The notes under the pieces: generated by a model
The model's input: the letters and a program-made list of their open reading frames with translations, nothing else
Databases searched by the model: none
Told to the model about the DNA's origin: nothing
Translations under genes and position numbers: made by a program
Shown here: one piece after another, positions 44,823 through 53,815 of the stretch
How the letters are laid out: each line of letters starts with the position of its first letter
Numbering within the stretch: the first letter of the stretch is position 1
DNA from: DYKG01 sp964596185
Lineage (GTDB): Bacteria > Muiribacteriota > Ozemobacteria > Ozemobacterales > Ozemobacteraceae
Direction of reading: 5' to 3'
DNA length: 64,000 bases
NCBI GenBank assembly: GCA_964596185.1
Contig: CAZQUE010000019.1
Location: 1 to 64,000, forward strand

Positions 44823-45860
44823 TTATTTGATTGCAGCAGCGTGAATTTCGATGCCGCCATCGGCGATACGTGCAGTTATTAGTTGCATGCCAGTGCGGTT
44901 AACCAGCAGGCGGTAAGGACTTTGCAACGACAGCCTGAAGTCGAGATTTGGCCTAAACTTAAAAATTTCTACTACCGAATCTTTAATCATGAGAAGTCTG
45001 GCGTAGTCGGGATGGTCTTCATCGCCACGCCCTTCGTAGACTACAACAGCGAGTTTTCCGGCAAAAGTCCCGGCGACCCAGGCATCGAGAATAATATTGT
45101 CCGGTTGGCAACTATAGGTTGCAAAAGTCTGGGCAACGCGATTTATTTCACTCAATCTTTGCAATTGAATACGAGTTTCTTCTTTGCGAATTTTTATTAA
45201 ACTGTTGCCCAAAAAACAGGGCTCACAGCGCCCATCGGTTTCCCATTTAAGATTGCCGTCACGGTCAAAAACATAGCTTCGATCTCGACCGGAATCGTAA
45301 GCAATCAGGTTAAATCCCAGTCTATCGGCTTCGACAAAGTCAATGTGGCGAAACAGAATGCGCTCACCGTCAAATCCTACGTTACGCAAAAACTGATTTT
45401 CGGAAAAGAAAAGCAAAGCATTGCGACTATTATCGGCAATGACCATGCGCTTATCGCGCAACCTGCAAAAATCGGCAAATTGAATGTTTTTCTTTGGAAA
45501 ATCACTGGCAAGCAACTCAAGTCGATTATGCAAGGGATCTATTGCAAAAATGGAATGTCCTTCTTTATCGAGGAAAAGAACCAGATTGTTATCGCTTTTC
45601 AAAGAATAACCCTTGAAAGCCTCCTGAAATTGAGCGCCAGAATCGCTGATGCCGGACGGCCAATCGCCAAAGGGAAATTTGCAGATGGTTTTGAAAACAA
45701 GCAGATCTGGAGTGTGCGGCAACATTTTTTCGATCATTTTTTGCACTTCTTCGAATTCCAGATCATCGGTTGGTGGAGCAGCAGGATCAAGCTGTGCATA
45801 AGAAGGGATCAGCGGACAAAAAAGCGCAACAAAAAAACAGAAAACAATCAATTGTTTCAT
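44823..45860 (-). CDS. Exported protein, possible beta-propeller, unknown
   Basis: A 345-residue protein with a clear signal peptide (about 1-22, SYA). The rest is strand-rich with repeats of the form LFLDKEGHSIFAIDP, MVIADNSRNALLFFS and SYVFDRDGNLKWET, suggesting a six-bladed NHL-like propeller. No catalytic motif is seen. It lies 8 nt after the M23 peptidase gene on the same strand and is probably cotranscribed with it. Convergent with nagB, 13 nt apart. Confidence 0.7.
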   Translation of the reverse strand: MKQLIVFCFFVALFCPLIPSYAQLDPAAPPTDDLEFEEVQKMIEKMLPHTPDLLVFKTICKFPFGDWPSGISDSGAQFQEAFKGYSLKSDNNLVLFLDKEGHSIFAIDPLHNRLELLASDFPKKNIQFADFCRLRDKRMVIADNSRNALLFFSENQFLRNVGFDGERILFRHIDFVEADRLGFNLIAYDSGRDRSYVFDRDGNLKWETDGRCEPCFLGNSLIKIRKEETRIQLQRLSEINRVAQTFATYSCQPDNIILDAWVAGTFAGKLAVVVYEGRGDEDHPDYARLLMIKDSVVEIFKFRPNLDFRLSLQSPYRLLVNRTGMQLITARIADGGIEIHAAAIK

Positions 45861-45868
45861 TTAATCAC

Positions 45869-46969
45869 CTATTTCAAATTGGCAATTTCAGGCAGATAGT
45901 TTTTTGGGTCAAGGGTCTTCCCGCTATAAGAACTCTCTCTGACTTCGAAATGCAGATGTGATCCGGTTGAAATACCTGAATTATTGCAGTAGCCAACCAC
46001 GTCATTAGCTTTTACCAGAGATCCGGTTTTCAGACGGTCTTTTTTAAGCAGGTGAGCATAACGGGAAAAATATTGCCTGCCATCTATCTCGTGAGAAACA
46101 ATTACCACATAACCATAACCAGTTTCCCAACCGCTTTTCACAACGCGACCGGAACCGATAGCAAGAACTTTCCAGCCCTTGCATTTCCAGCCGGCAAGGT
46201 CGACTCCTGAATGAAACCGCCTGGTCTTCTTAACCGGATGGACTCGCATACCATAGTCAGAGGTTATGAAAACTTTGCCGGAACCTTTTTTGGGAGCTAT
46301 TGGAACAATTTCACCAAATGTGGTTTGCAGCGTTATTACCCGCTCACTGGCATCGGCGACCTTTTCTTTACTGCCTTTGTCGGTTGATTCAGCAAGACTT
46401 TTGATGGTTTCGTTATAATTGTTCAGGGCATTCAAACGCAGGTTTTGTTTTTCAATGGGGTTTTCCGTAACGTTTGCCAGTTGATCCCGGGTAAGTCCGG
46501 CATAAAAAGAGAGATCGCCATATTCTTTCGGTGAGTCCTTAAGCTGCTTCAATGAATTGTCAATGTTGGCAAGCATTCCTTTGATTTCATCGAGGCGGCT
46601 AATATCCAGCTTTTTAATTCGCAAAGCTTTGAGGTTATGATAAAGATTCACCAGTCCGGCAATATTTATTTTGCCCAGCTTTTTATCTATTTTTTGCAGG
46701 TCGATGATTTTCTTTTCTTCGCCGATCGCTAATAGCTGGTTGAGTATTTTCTGCTCTTTGCGGCCAGCCTTACCTATAAGCTTGCGCAAAATATCTTGGG
46801 CCTCCGGCTTCTTATCGATCTGCGAAGAAGGCAACGATCTGGACGATGATTCTGCAATCTTATCGAGATCGGCAGGATCATATTTTAACAACGCTGAATC
46901 GATATTCTGTGCCAAAAGAAAGGCTGGCAGCAGCAGGAAACAAAAAAGAACTTTTAAGAGCTTGGTCAT
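45869..46969 (-). CDS. M23 (LytM-type) peptidase-domain protein
   Basis: A 366-residue exported protein: signal peptide (about 1-20), a long helical, Lys/Leu-rich region (about 35-210, probably coiled coil), and a C-terminal LytM domain (about 230-360). Zinc ligands are H and D in HSGVDLAG (about 252) and the His of HLHFEV (about 336), with a further His in YAHLLKK. It is therefore a candidate active peptidoglycan endopeptidase, unlike EnvC-type inactive members. The coiled coil plus LytM layout resembles divisome or wall-remodelling factors. Confidence 0.88.
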   Translation of the reverse strand: MTKLLKVLFCFLLLPAFLLAQNIDSALLKYDPADLDKIAESSSRSLPSSQIDKKPEAQDILRKLIGKAGRKEQKILNQLLAIGEEKKIIDLQKIDKKLGKINIAGLVNLYHNLKALRIKKLDISRLDEIKGMLANIDNSLKQLKDSPKEYGDLSFYAGLTRDQLANVTENPIEKQNLRLNALNNYNETIKSLAESTDKGSKEKVADASERVITLQTTFGEIVPIAPKKGSGKVFITSDYGMRVHPVKKTRRFHSGVDLAGWKCKGWKVLAIGSGRVVKSGWETGYGYVVIVSHEIDGRQYFSRYAHLLKKDRLKTGSLVKANDVVGYCNNSGISTGSHLHFEVRESSYSGKTLDPKNYLPEIANLK

Positions 46970-47031
46970 AATCCACCGTCTATTGTGAGTCTACAATATT
47001 GAATATAACACAAAGGCGAAAACTCTAATAA

Positions 47032-48012
47032 TCAAACAAAGGCATAAAATTCGCGAGGCTGTAGCTCATGTGTATCCATGCCTTTTTCCCGAAGCAAAAA
47101 TTTCCTGATATCCTGGCAAAGATGACATTTGTTAAGGTATTCATGGGCTATTTTGTAGCCAAATTTTGAGGCATAGTCGACCAGGCCTCCAGGGCCGCTT
47201 TCAGCAAGAATATTGATAATCGGGTATTCATTGGCGGGCAAAACTCGACCCAGATCGGAATGCCTGATCGACAACCCCGAACATAAGCCAGGAATATAAT
47301 TCCCATAAAGATCGATATGAAAATGGTTGGCCTGCCAGAGCTCGATACAGCCATGACGGTCAGAAGCCAGATCAACGGCTGATTTCATCTGATAAATTCT
47401 CTGCAGAAAATTTACCGCACGCCCATTAGGCTGAATCCAATAGCGTTGAGCCATGCTCTGCAGATAGTTTTCGCCGAAAGTTTCAATCAACTTTTCAATT
47501 TTTATGGTAGAGTCAGCATCGAATCGGCTTAGCTCCGCATAAAAGTCGCGAACCCATGGAAAAACATTTATTCCCACCCTGCTACAGGCCTGCATTACTC
47601 CATTCACCTTTGCCAATGGAACGAATTCGGCATGAAATGGGCTTATTGAAACAAGTAAGGTTCGAACTCCAGCATTCCGAAAGCTGGTCAGCAATTCATC
47701 AGCCTGAGCGGGACCTGCAAACCATGAACAGTTCGTTTCGATATACTCGACCTTAACCCCGGCCTGACAAGCCATTTTGGCAACATTAAGAAGCTTATTC
47801 GCCTGTAAAAATGGTTCTCCGCCACCTATATGAATCGAGTTGCACCCCATTTTTCTTATCAGGGTGAAATAATTTAGCGCTTCGCTCTCGCCGATAAAAT
47901 CATTTTTTCGTTGAGGAGAAGAGGCATACAGACAATGCCGACACTCGGACGAGCATGAATAATTTGTTATCAGCCCACCCGAAAGCAACCGTTTTATGGC
48001 AAATTCAGTCAT
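47032..48012 (-). CDS. Radical SAM enzyme, function unknown
   Basis: A 326-residue radical SAM protein with the cluster motif C20-x3-C24-x2-C27 (NYSCSSECRHCLY), GGGEPF (SAM amino group) and a TIM-barrel core to about 210. The C-terminal third has conserved-looking Cys (HGCIELW, GLCSGLSI, KCHLCQDI), which may ligate a second cluster as in SPASM/twitch proteins. No peptide precursor or maturation partner is visible nearby. Divergent from the serine hydrolase gene over a 71-nt region. Confidence 0.85.
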   Translation of the reverse strand: MTEFAIKRLLSGGLITNYSCSSECRHCLYASSPQRKNDFIGESEALNYFTLIRKMGCNSIHIGGGEPFLQANKLLNVAKMACQAGVKVEYIETNCSWFAGPAQADELLTSFRNAGVRTLLVSISPFHAEFVPLAKVNGVMQACSRVGINVFPWVRDFYAELSRFDADSTIKIEKLIETFGENYLQSMAQRYWIQPNGRAVNFLQRIYQMKSAVDLASDRHGCIELWQANHFHIDLYGNYIPGLCSGLSIRHSDLGRVLPANEYPIINILAESGPGGLVDYASKFGYKIAHEYLNKCHLCQDIRKFLLREKGMDTHELQPREFYAFV

Positions 48013-48083
48013 TGCAAATTATAAAAGTTCTGATAGTTTAGTCATTGAATTCTAACAAATTACGATCAGGCAGGTAAACATAA

Positions 48084-49124
48084 ATGAGCTTATCAGCATT
48101 GGAATTAAAAAATCTGCTAAAACGCCACAATGTCGCCGGCGTGAGCTTTGCAGTTCTGCGTGATTTTAGACTTGTCTACACACAGTGCGAGGGCGTTATC
48201 TGCAACGCGGAACCGATCTGGCCTGACAGCTTGTTTCAGGGCGCCTCCATAAGCAAAATACTCTCGACCGTTCTGGTCATGATCCTCGTCGAAAGAGGGA
48301 AAATCGACCTCGATCGGCCGGTAAACGATTATCTCAAATCATGGAAATTGCCAGAAAATGAATGGACCCGGGAAAAAGCTGTAACGATCAGACATATTCT
48401 CAGTCATTTTTCGGGAATCAATGTTCCGACCTATGCCGGATATTTCAGAGAAGACCCCATTCCTTCATTCAAAGATATTCTCGAGGGCAATGAACCGAGT
48501 TTTGAGCCGGCCGTCACGGTTGAAGAACCAGTAGATGAGCAATTCATCTATTCAACCGGAGCCTTCGCCGTATTACAGATGGCTATTGAGGACGTATGCA
48601 ATGAAAGCTTTGCGACAGTCATTCAACGAGAACTATTACAGCCGTTAAACATGCATAGAACCTGCTTCTGTCAGCCACTACCCGAGGATCTTCAAGCAAA
48701 TGCTGCCTGCGGGCACCGACGTGACGGCGACACAGTTGCCGGCAACTGGTTCGTTTATCCAACTCTTGCTGGAAGCGCAGTATGGACAACCCCTACCGAT
48801 CTGGCAAAGTTCGCCTGCCACCTGCAGCGAATTCTGGCTGGCGATGAAAATGGAATCATTCAGACTCAGTCTATGCAAGAACTGATTTCTCCATACCGCG
48901 AGCCCTTTTTCGGACTAGGCTTTGCGCTATACCCAAACAAGGGACCAGGTCTTTATTTTGGCCACACAGGGAACACCGAAGGATTTCGCTCAATGTTCAT
49001 TGCCCACGAAACCAACGGAAGTGGCGCGTTCATTCTTGCCAACAGCGACAACTCTGATCCAGTCATCAAAGAAATAATCAATCGCATTGCCGCAAATGAA
49101 CTATGGGAAGGATTCTACTGGTGA
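48084..49124 (+). CDS. Serine hydrolase of the class C beta-lactamase fold
   Basis: A 346-residue protein with S55-I-S-K58 (SxxK nucleophile/base), Y155-S-T (YxN-like motif with Thr in place of Asn) and HTG at about 294 (KTG position). This is the penicillin-binding/esterase superfamily; the changed second and third motifs fit an esterase or D-aminopeptidase better than a lactamase. No signal peptide is seen, so it is cytoplasmic as annotated. It is the first gene of an overlapping trio with U32 and GNAT. Confidence 0.88.
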   Translation: MSLSALELKNLLKRHNVAGVSFAVLRDFRLVYTQCEGVICNAEPIWPDSLFQGASISKILSTVLVMILVERGKIDLDRPVNDYLKSWKLPENEWTREKAVTIRHILSHFSGINVPTYAGYFREDPIPSFKDILEGNEPSFEPAVTVEEPVDEQFIYSTGAFAVLQMAIEDVCNESFATVIQRELLQPLNMHRTCFCQPLPEDLQANAACGHRRDGDTVAGNWFVYPTLAGSAVWTTPTDLAKFACHLQRILAGDENGIIQTQSMQELISPYREPFFGLGFALYPNKGPGLYFGHTGNTEGFRSMFIAHETNGSGAFILANSDNSDPVIKEIINRIAANELWEGFYW

Positions 49125-50401
49125 CACAAAGAAAGCCAGAACTGATGGCGCCGGCCGGCGATCTGACAAGTTTGCATGCTGCTCTCGATGCTGGGGCGGA
49201 TGCAGTATATTTTGGCATTGCTTCAATGAATATGCGCGCCAGCGCCAGAAATTTCACCCCTGAGCAAATGCCACAAATTGCCCGGATTTGTCATGAAAAG
49301 AACGCCAAAGCCTATCTGGCTCTGAATACCATTGTTTTCGACAAAGAAGTTGAAAAAGCCCGAGAGCTGGTTAAACAAGCCGCAAAAGCCGGAATAGATG
49401 CGGTAATCTGCTGGGATTTCGCCATTTTGCAGGCAGCACTGGAATTCAACATAGAGCCTTTTATTTCGACACAGATGTCAGTAGCGAACTATGCCGCTCT
49501 TGTTTTTCTCTTCAAGAATTTCGGCATCAAGAGATTCGTGCTCGCCAGAGAATGTACTCTTGAAGAATTGCACAGCATTCGGGAAAATCTTGCCCGGGAG
49601 ATTGGCGAGAAAGCAAGGCAGATTGAAATAGAAGTTTTCGCCCATGGTGCAATGTGCGTTTCGGTAAGCGGGCGTTGTTTCATGTCACAATTTCATTTTG
49701 AGAACTCGGCCAACCGTGGCGAATGCCGCCAGCCATGTCGACGGGAATACACCATCACTGATATTCGAGATGGCAAGTCTTTCGTTCTTGGCCAGGATTA
49801 TGTGATGAGTCCCAAAGATCTGTGCACCCTTCCCTTTCTTGACCAGCTGTTGGAAGCAGGCATCGATAGCCTTAAAATCGAAGGGCGGGGCCGCAGTCCC
49901 GAGTATGTCAGCACAGTAACTGCCTGCTACCGTCGTTTTATCGACTTCTATTTTGATCGTTATGACGCGCCTGATTTCAAATCGGCTATGGTCGAACTGA
50001 AAGAAAAGCTGATGAAAGATTTACGGCAGGTATTCAATCGTGGATTTTCAGATGGTTTTTTCTTTGGACGGCAGATCGAAGACTGGACCGGGGGCAATGG
50101 CTCGAAAGCAACACACCGCAAGGTCTATGTCGGAGTAGTTACCAATTTTTTCAGAAAGCCTATGGTAGCGGAAATCAAGGTCGAGGCAAACAGCTTCAAA
50201 GTTGGCGATGAATTGATGTTTCAGGGGCCGACCACCGGTGTAATCTCTCTGCTGGCAGAATCTATTGAGCATCAGTTCCAAGCTGTTTCAGAAGCTCCAA
50301 AAAACAGCTTTGTCGGAGTAAAACTTTCACAAAAAGTTCGCGAAAATGACCAGGTCTATCTTATGTTGCCCGTAGAGGAACTGGAGAATGTTAAACAATG
50401 A
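49121..50401 (+). CDS. U32 family protein (TrhP/YegQ-like)
   Basis: A 426-residue protein. It begins KPELMAPAGDLTSLHAAL, typical of U32, and carries the signature EVFAHGAMCVSVSGRCFMSQ followed by GECRQPCRREY; these four cysteines bind an iron-sulfur cluster in TrhP, which acts in prephenate-dependent hydroxylation of tRNA uridine 34. A C-terminal beta domain follows (about 340-420). The GTG start at 49121 overlaps the hydrolase stop as GTGA, with GAAGGA 8 nt upstream. It is coupled by ATGA to the GNAT gene. TrhP function is inferred, not certain; some U32 proteins are proteases. Confidence 0.9.
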   Translation: MTQRKPELMAPAGDLTSLHAALDAGADAVYFGIASMNMRASARNFTPEQMPQIARICHEKNAKAYLALNTIVFDKEVEKARELVKQAAKAGIDAVICWDFAILQAALEFNIEPFISTQMSVANYAALVFLFKNFGIKRFVLARECTLEELHSIRENLAREIGEKARQIEIEVFAHGAMCVSVSGRCFMSQFHFENSANRGECRQPCRREYTITDIRDGKSFVLGQDYVMSPKDLCTLPFLDQLLEAGIDSLKIEGRGRSPEYVSTVTACYRRFIDFYFDRYDAPDFKSAMVELKEKLMKDLRQVFNRGFSDGFFFGRQIEDWTGGNGSKATHRKVYVGVVTNFFRKPMVAEIKVEANSFKVGDELMFQGPTTGVISLLAESIEHQFQAVSEAPKNSFVGVKLSQKVRENDQVYLMLPVEELENVKQ

Positions 50402-50844
50402 AAAGTAACGAAAAGATCGTTATCCGAAGTCCTGAAACCCCGGCCGAATTTGCTCAATACTACCATGTTCGCTGGAAAACCCTGCGAGCACCCTGGGGCC
50501 AACCTGAAGGCAGTGAAAAAGACGAGCGTGAAGATGAAACTTTGCACCGGGCAGCCTTTGTGGATGATGAAATTGCCGGGGTAGCAAGAATTCAGAAAAA
50601 CACTTCTGAAGAAGCACAAATTCGCTATATGGGGGTTCTCGAAGAATTTCGCGGTCGGGGCCTTGGTCGTCTTCTGGTCGAATCTCTTGAGCAGGCAGCC
50701 CGCGAAAAAGATTTCCGTCATATTATTCTCGATGCCCGCGAAAATGCGGTGGGATTTTACATCGTTCTCGGCTACGAGGTTGTCGGTGAAAGTTATCTGC
50801 TTTTTGACTCGATTCAGCATTACCAGATGAAAAAGCGACTTTAA
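50398..50844 (+). CDS. GNAT family N-acetyltransferase
   Basis: A 148-residue acetyltransferase with the acetyl-CoA motif RYMGVLEEFRGRGLGRLLV (Q/RxxGxG/A form RGRGLG at about 84-89) and motif B ARENAVGFYIVLGYEVVGE. The YYHVRWKTLRAPWG opening resembles ElaA-like members. Substrate unknown. The start is in an ATGA overlap with the U32 gene. About 140 nt without a gene follow; I see no clear terminator there. Confidence 0.88.
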   Translation: MKSNEKIVIRSPETPAEFAQYYHVRWKTLRAPWGQPEGSEKDEREDETLHRAAFVDDEIAGVARIQKNTSEEAQIRYMGVLEEFRGRGLGRLLVESLEQAAREKDFRHIILDARENAVGFYIVLGYEVVGESYLLFDSIQHYQMKKRL

Positions 50845-50983
50845 AACTTTCAATCAAATACTCATCAGAAACTTAAATCACTCCACTGCCGTTCTTCTGG
50901 GTCAGAATACAATGTTGCAAGTGTGTCTGGACAAAAAGCCCCACATAAATTAACCTAAAGAGGGATTTTTTAGGAGAAGTGGT

Positions 50984-53815
50984 GTGAACGACAGGTTTTC
51001 TTTTTTCAGAAAACTACTGGTATTGGTTCTATTTGGTTTTGTGCCTCTGTTGGCAATGCACTTCACCCTGTCTAAAATCATCGATTTTCATGCAGAAAAG
51101 AAAGATAATGAATTCAAAGATGATTTGAAAGCAAATGTTCTACGAATAGCCAGACAAACCAGCGCCGATTTCTTTTATTTTGATTTTGCCAACCGTCTTT
51201 ATTTAAAAATAAAAAACAACCAATCCAGAGCCGCTGAAATTCTCAATAAAGACCAGCAGGAATTTCAACAAAAACTAACTTCCTCTCCGAATTGTTACCT
51301 GTTCAATTCTTCAGGCGAACTTGATCAAAAGGCCACCACCAGACAACCAAACCGCCATATCATCGGAAAAATCTGGAAAAAGCTGATCAACAAAGGCAAC
51401 TCAATCCGCGATGATGAAAAATCCCTGCAAAAAAAACTTCAACTTCTTTTTGGTGCTGAATGTAGCGTTGGTTACCTGAAAATTCGCGAGGGCCAAATCA
51501 TCGATCTTCGCAAGAAGGGACAGCGCGGTTACCTTTTCTGGAAAAGATTTTCACCTCAGAACCCTTCTGGAATGCTTATCTACCAACTTCCCGCAACAGA
51601 AACCAAAAAGATTCTCAAATCTTTTGGCAAAGAGTTTCCCATTTCCTACAATTTTTGGCCAAAAAATGAATTGCTGCCTGCAATAAGAAGCGATGAACTT
51701 AACGATGACAGCGTTTTCATCAAAAAATTGCTTGAAAATCAAATGACCGATTTTTGCGAGTATCGTCAAAGATATTGGTTCATTACTCGAACCTCTGAGG
51801 GGTCTTTTCTAGGTTCTGCGCCCTTACCTGATGAAAAAATTATGCGAAGCAGAAGAGGCCTGTTAAACCTTCTTTTTTTCATGGCCGGAGCCGGCCTTTT
51901 ATCAGTTCTTTTCATGGCCAAAGTTAACCTGCAAACTGTTTACATTTCCATACAAACAAAATTGGTTGCCCTGGTTTTGATCGCAATTGCCATTCCATCG
52001 TTTGGATTTGTCTATACCGGCATCTTATCTATTGCAGACCATGAGGGAGTGCTTTTATCAGGAATTGAAAATGAACAAAAACAGTTTCTTTCAGCGATGG
52101 AAGATGAATTCGCCCTTGAAGAAACGAAATTTGAAAAAGACTGTGATTTACTTTTCCAAACTCTTTCAGGCAGCTACACTCCAAAAGTATTTGCAGAAGT
52201 CGGGCACAGATTCATGCAGGGCGGCAAAGCAATACGCATCGAGACCAGAAGCATAAATGGCGAAATCCTCGATTTGCTTTCTAAAGAGGGCTACTTCGAC
52301 GGACTGGAAAAAACTCACGATGCCTTTTCTCGCCACAGCATAAAAATTCACCTCGACAAACGTTTGAAAAAAGAAAACATCACACTGCTGAAACTTCCTG
52401 ACAGTTCCATGGCCGGTATTTTTGAAAACAGCGACTCAGGTTTTTCACAGATCCTTGAAGCCCCAGGAAGAGCCCATAGAATAAAATTTGGCGACAATGA
52501 GTTGCTTTGGTATTGCCGCTTCGTTGAAACTCCTGATCATCCGTTAGCCCTGGTAACGGTTTTTCAGGCCAGAGATCTCAGTCGAAAGAATTTTTTACTG
52601 GATTTTATTGGAAAGCACCAGGATAAAGCCAAAAAGCTCGGCATCTACAACTTTGCGAACAGATCCTGGCTCAAAACACCGCCTGCAGCAGAAAAATCTG
52701 CTGAACTGCTTATAAAACAGGCGATTATCCAGGAAAAGTCCGTCACACAAGTTATGAATCGCGATTCGGGCAGACTTATTGCCGTAGCAATGCCAGGCAT
52801 GCTATTGGCTCCGTTCCATGTAGCATACATTACTCCTGACGAATTGAGCCGGGATGAGGCCAGAAAGCTGAGAATGATTTTGACACTCGGCAATGTAATT
52901 ATCCTTTTTATAACAGTTCTGGTAGCCCAACTATTGTCTCAGGCCTTTCTAACACCGATTAAGGAAATAAACCGTGGCCTGACAGCAATGCAAAAGCGCC
53001 TCCCCGAAGCAAAAATAACCATTCCCAGCAAAGATGAACTCGGGGAACTTGGCCTTGCCTTCAATCTGATGATCGATGATTTGCATGAATTGCAACTGGC
53101 AAAAATAGTTCAGGATTCACTTTTTCCAACCAAAGAAACGCAAATTCCTGGTTATGAACTGAGCATATTCAATCATACCGCGACCGAACTCGGCGGTGAT
53201 TATTGCGATATTTTGCCTTTTTCTCCAGATGAATGGCTTATTATCATTGGCGATGTTTCCGGCCACGGTGCGCCTGCAGCAATGGCCATGGCAATGGTTA
53301 AAGCCGCGATTTTCAAGGCCTGTCGAGACAAAATTCCTTTTGAACTTCTGCCAGAAAAAATTTCAAACATGATGCTGAAAAATTTGAAGCGTAAGAAGAT
53401 GATGACCATGCTTTTCCTACTATTAAACGCTAGAACCCATCATCTCAACATTATAAACGCCGGACATAACTGGCCAATAATTCTTGATAGAAAAAATGGT
53501 TTCAAAGAAATCAAGTTAATCGGCATGCCTTTGGGCATCAGACGCAACGCCGTATCACGTGAATCAAAAACTGTTCTGATAAATTCGGGTGATGGCCTTT
53601 TTGCTTATACCGATGCTTTAATCGAAGGAATGAATGAAATTCAGGAACCCTTTGGATTCGAACGATTGCATGAAACTGTCGATAAGAACTCAACCGCCGC
53701 TCCTGAAGAATTAATCAATGTCATCGAGCAAAAATGGAAGCAACATCTTGGCACCGGCAAACAGGAAGATGATCTAACAATGTTGGCATTAAGACGGAGA
53801 AGCAGACAAGAATGA
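50984..53815 (+). CDS. Double-sensor membrane PP2C/SpoIIE phosphatase, paralog A
   Basis: A 943-residue protein with four membrane helices (about 10-30, 290-312, 328-350 and 628-652). They bound two extracytoplasmic regions of about 260 and 275 residues, then HAMP (about 653-705) and a SpoIIE/PP2C domain (about 715-940). All core motifs are present: LGGDYCDIL, IGDVSGHGAPAA, NAGHNWP, YTDALIEG and EDDLT. Such enzymes dephosphorylate anti-anti-sigma (STAS) proteins. GTG start with AGGAG 7 nt upstream. It is coupled to paralog B by an ATGA overlap. Confidence 0.88.
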   Translation: MNDRFSFFRKLLVLVLFGFVPLLAMHFTLSKIIDFHAEKKDNEFKDDLKANVLRIARQTSADFFYFDFANRLYLKIKNNQSRAAEILNKDQQEFQQKLTSSPNCYLFNSSGELDQKATTRQPNRHIIGKIWKKLINKGNSIRDDEKSLQKKLQLLFGAECSVGYLKIREGQIIDLRKKGQRGYLFWKRFSPQNPSGMLIYQLPATETKKILKSFGKEFPISYNFWPKNELLPAIRSDELNDDSVFIKKLLENQMTDFCEYRQRYWFITRTSEGSFLGSAPLPDEKIMRSRRGLLNLLFFMAGAGLLSVLFMAKVNLQTVYISIQTKLVALVLIAIAIPSFGFVYTGILSIADHEGVLLSGIENEQKQFLSAMEDEFALEETKFEKDCDLLFQTLSGSYTPKVFAEVGHRFMQGGKAIRIETRSINGEILDLLSKEGYFDGLEKTHDAFSRHSIKIHLDKRLKKENITLLKLPDSSMAGIFENSDSGFSQILEAPGRAHRIKFGDNELLWYCRFVETPDHPLALVTVFQARDLSRKNFLLDFIGKHQDKAKKLGIYNFANRSWLKTPPAAEKSAELLIKQAIIQEKSVTQVMNRDSGRLIAVAMPGMLLAPFHVAYITPDELSRDEARKLRMILTLGNVIILFITVLVAQLLSQAFLTPIKEINRGLTAMQKRLPEAKITIPSKDELGELGLAFNLMIDDLHELQLAKIVQDSLFPTKETQIPGYELSIFNHTATELGGDYCDILPFSPDEWLIIIGDVSGHGAPAAMAMAMVKAAIFKACRDKIPFELLPEKISNMMLKNLKRKKMMTMLFLLLNARTHHLNIINAGHNWPIILDRKNGFKEIKLIGMPLGIRRNAVSRESKTVLINSGDGLFAYTDALIEGMNEIQEPFGFERLHETVDKNSTAAPEELINVIEQKWKQHLGTGKQEDDLTMLALRRRSRQE

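Noticed and set aside
48084..49124. Serine hydrolase as an antibiotic-resistance beta-lactamase
   Set aside because: No signal peptide, YxN is YST and KTG is HTG; it sits in an operon with U32 and GNAT genes.
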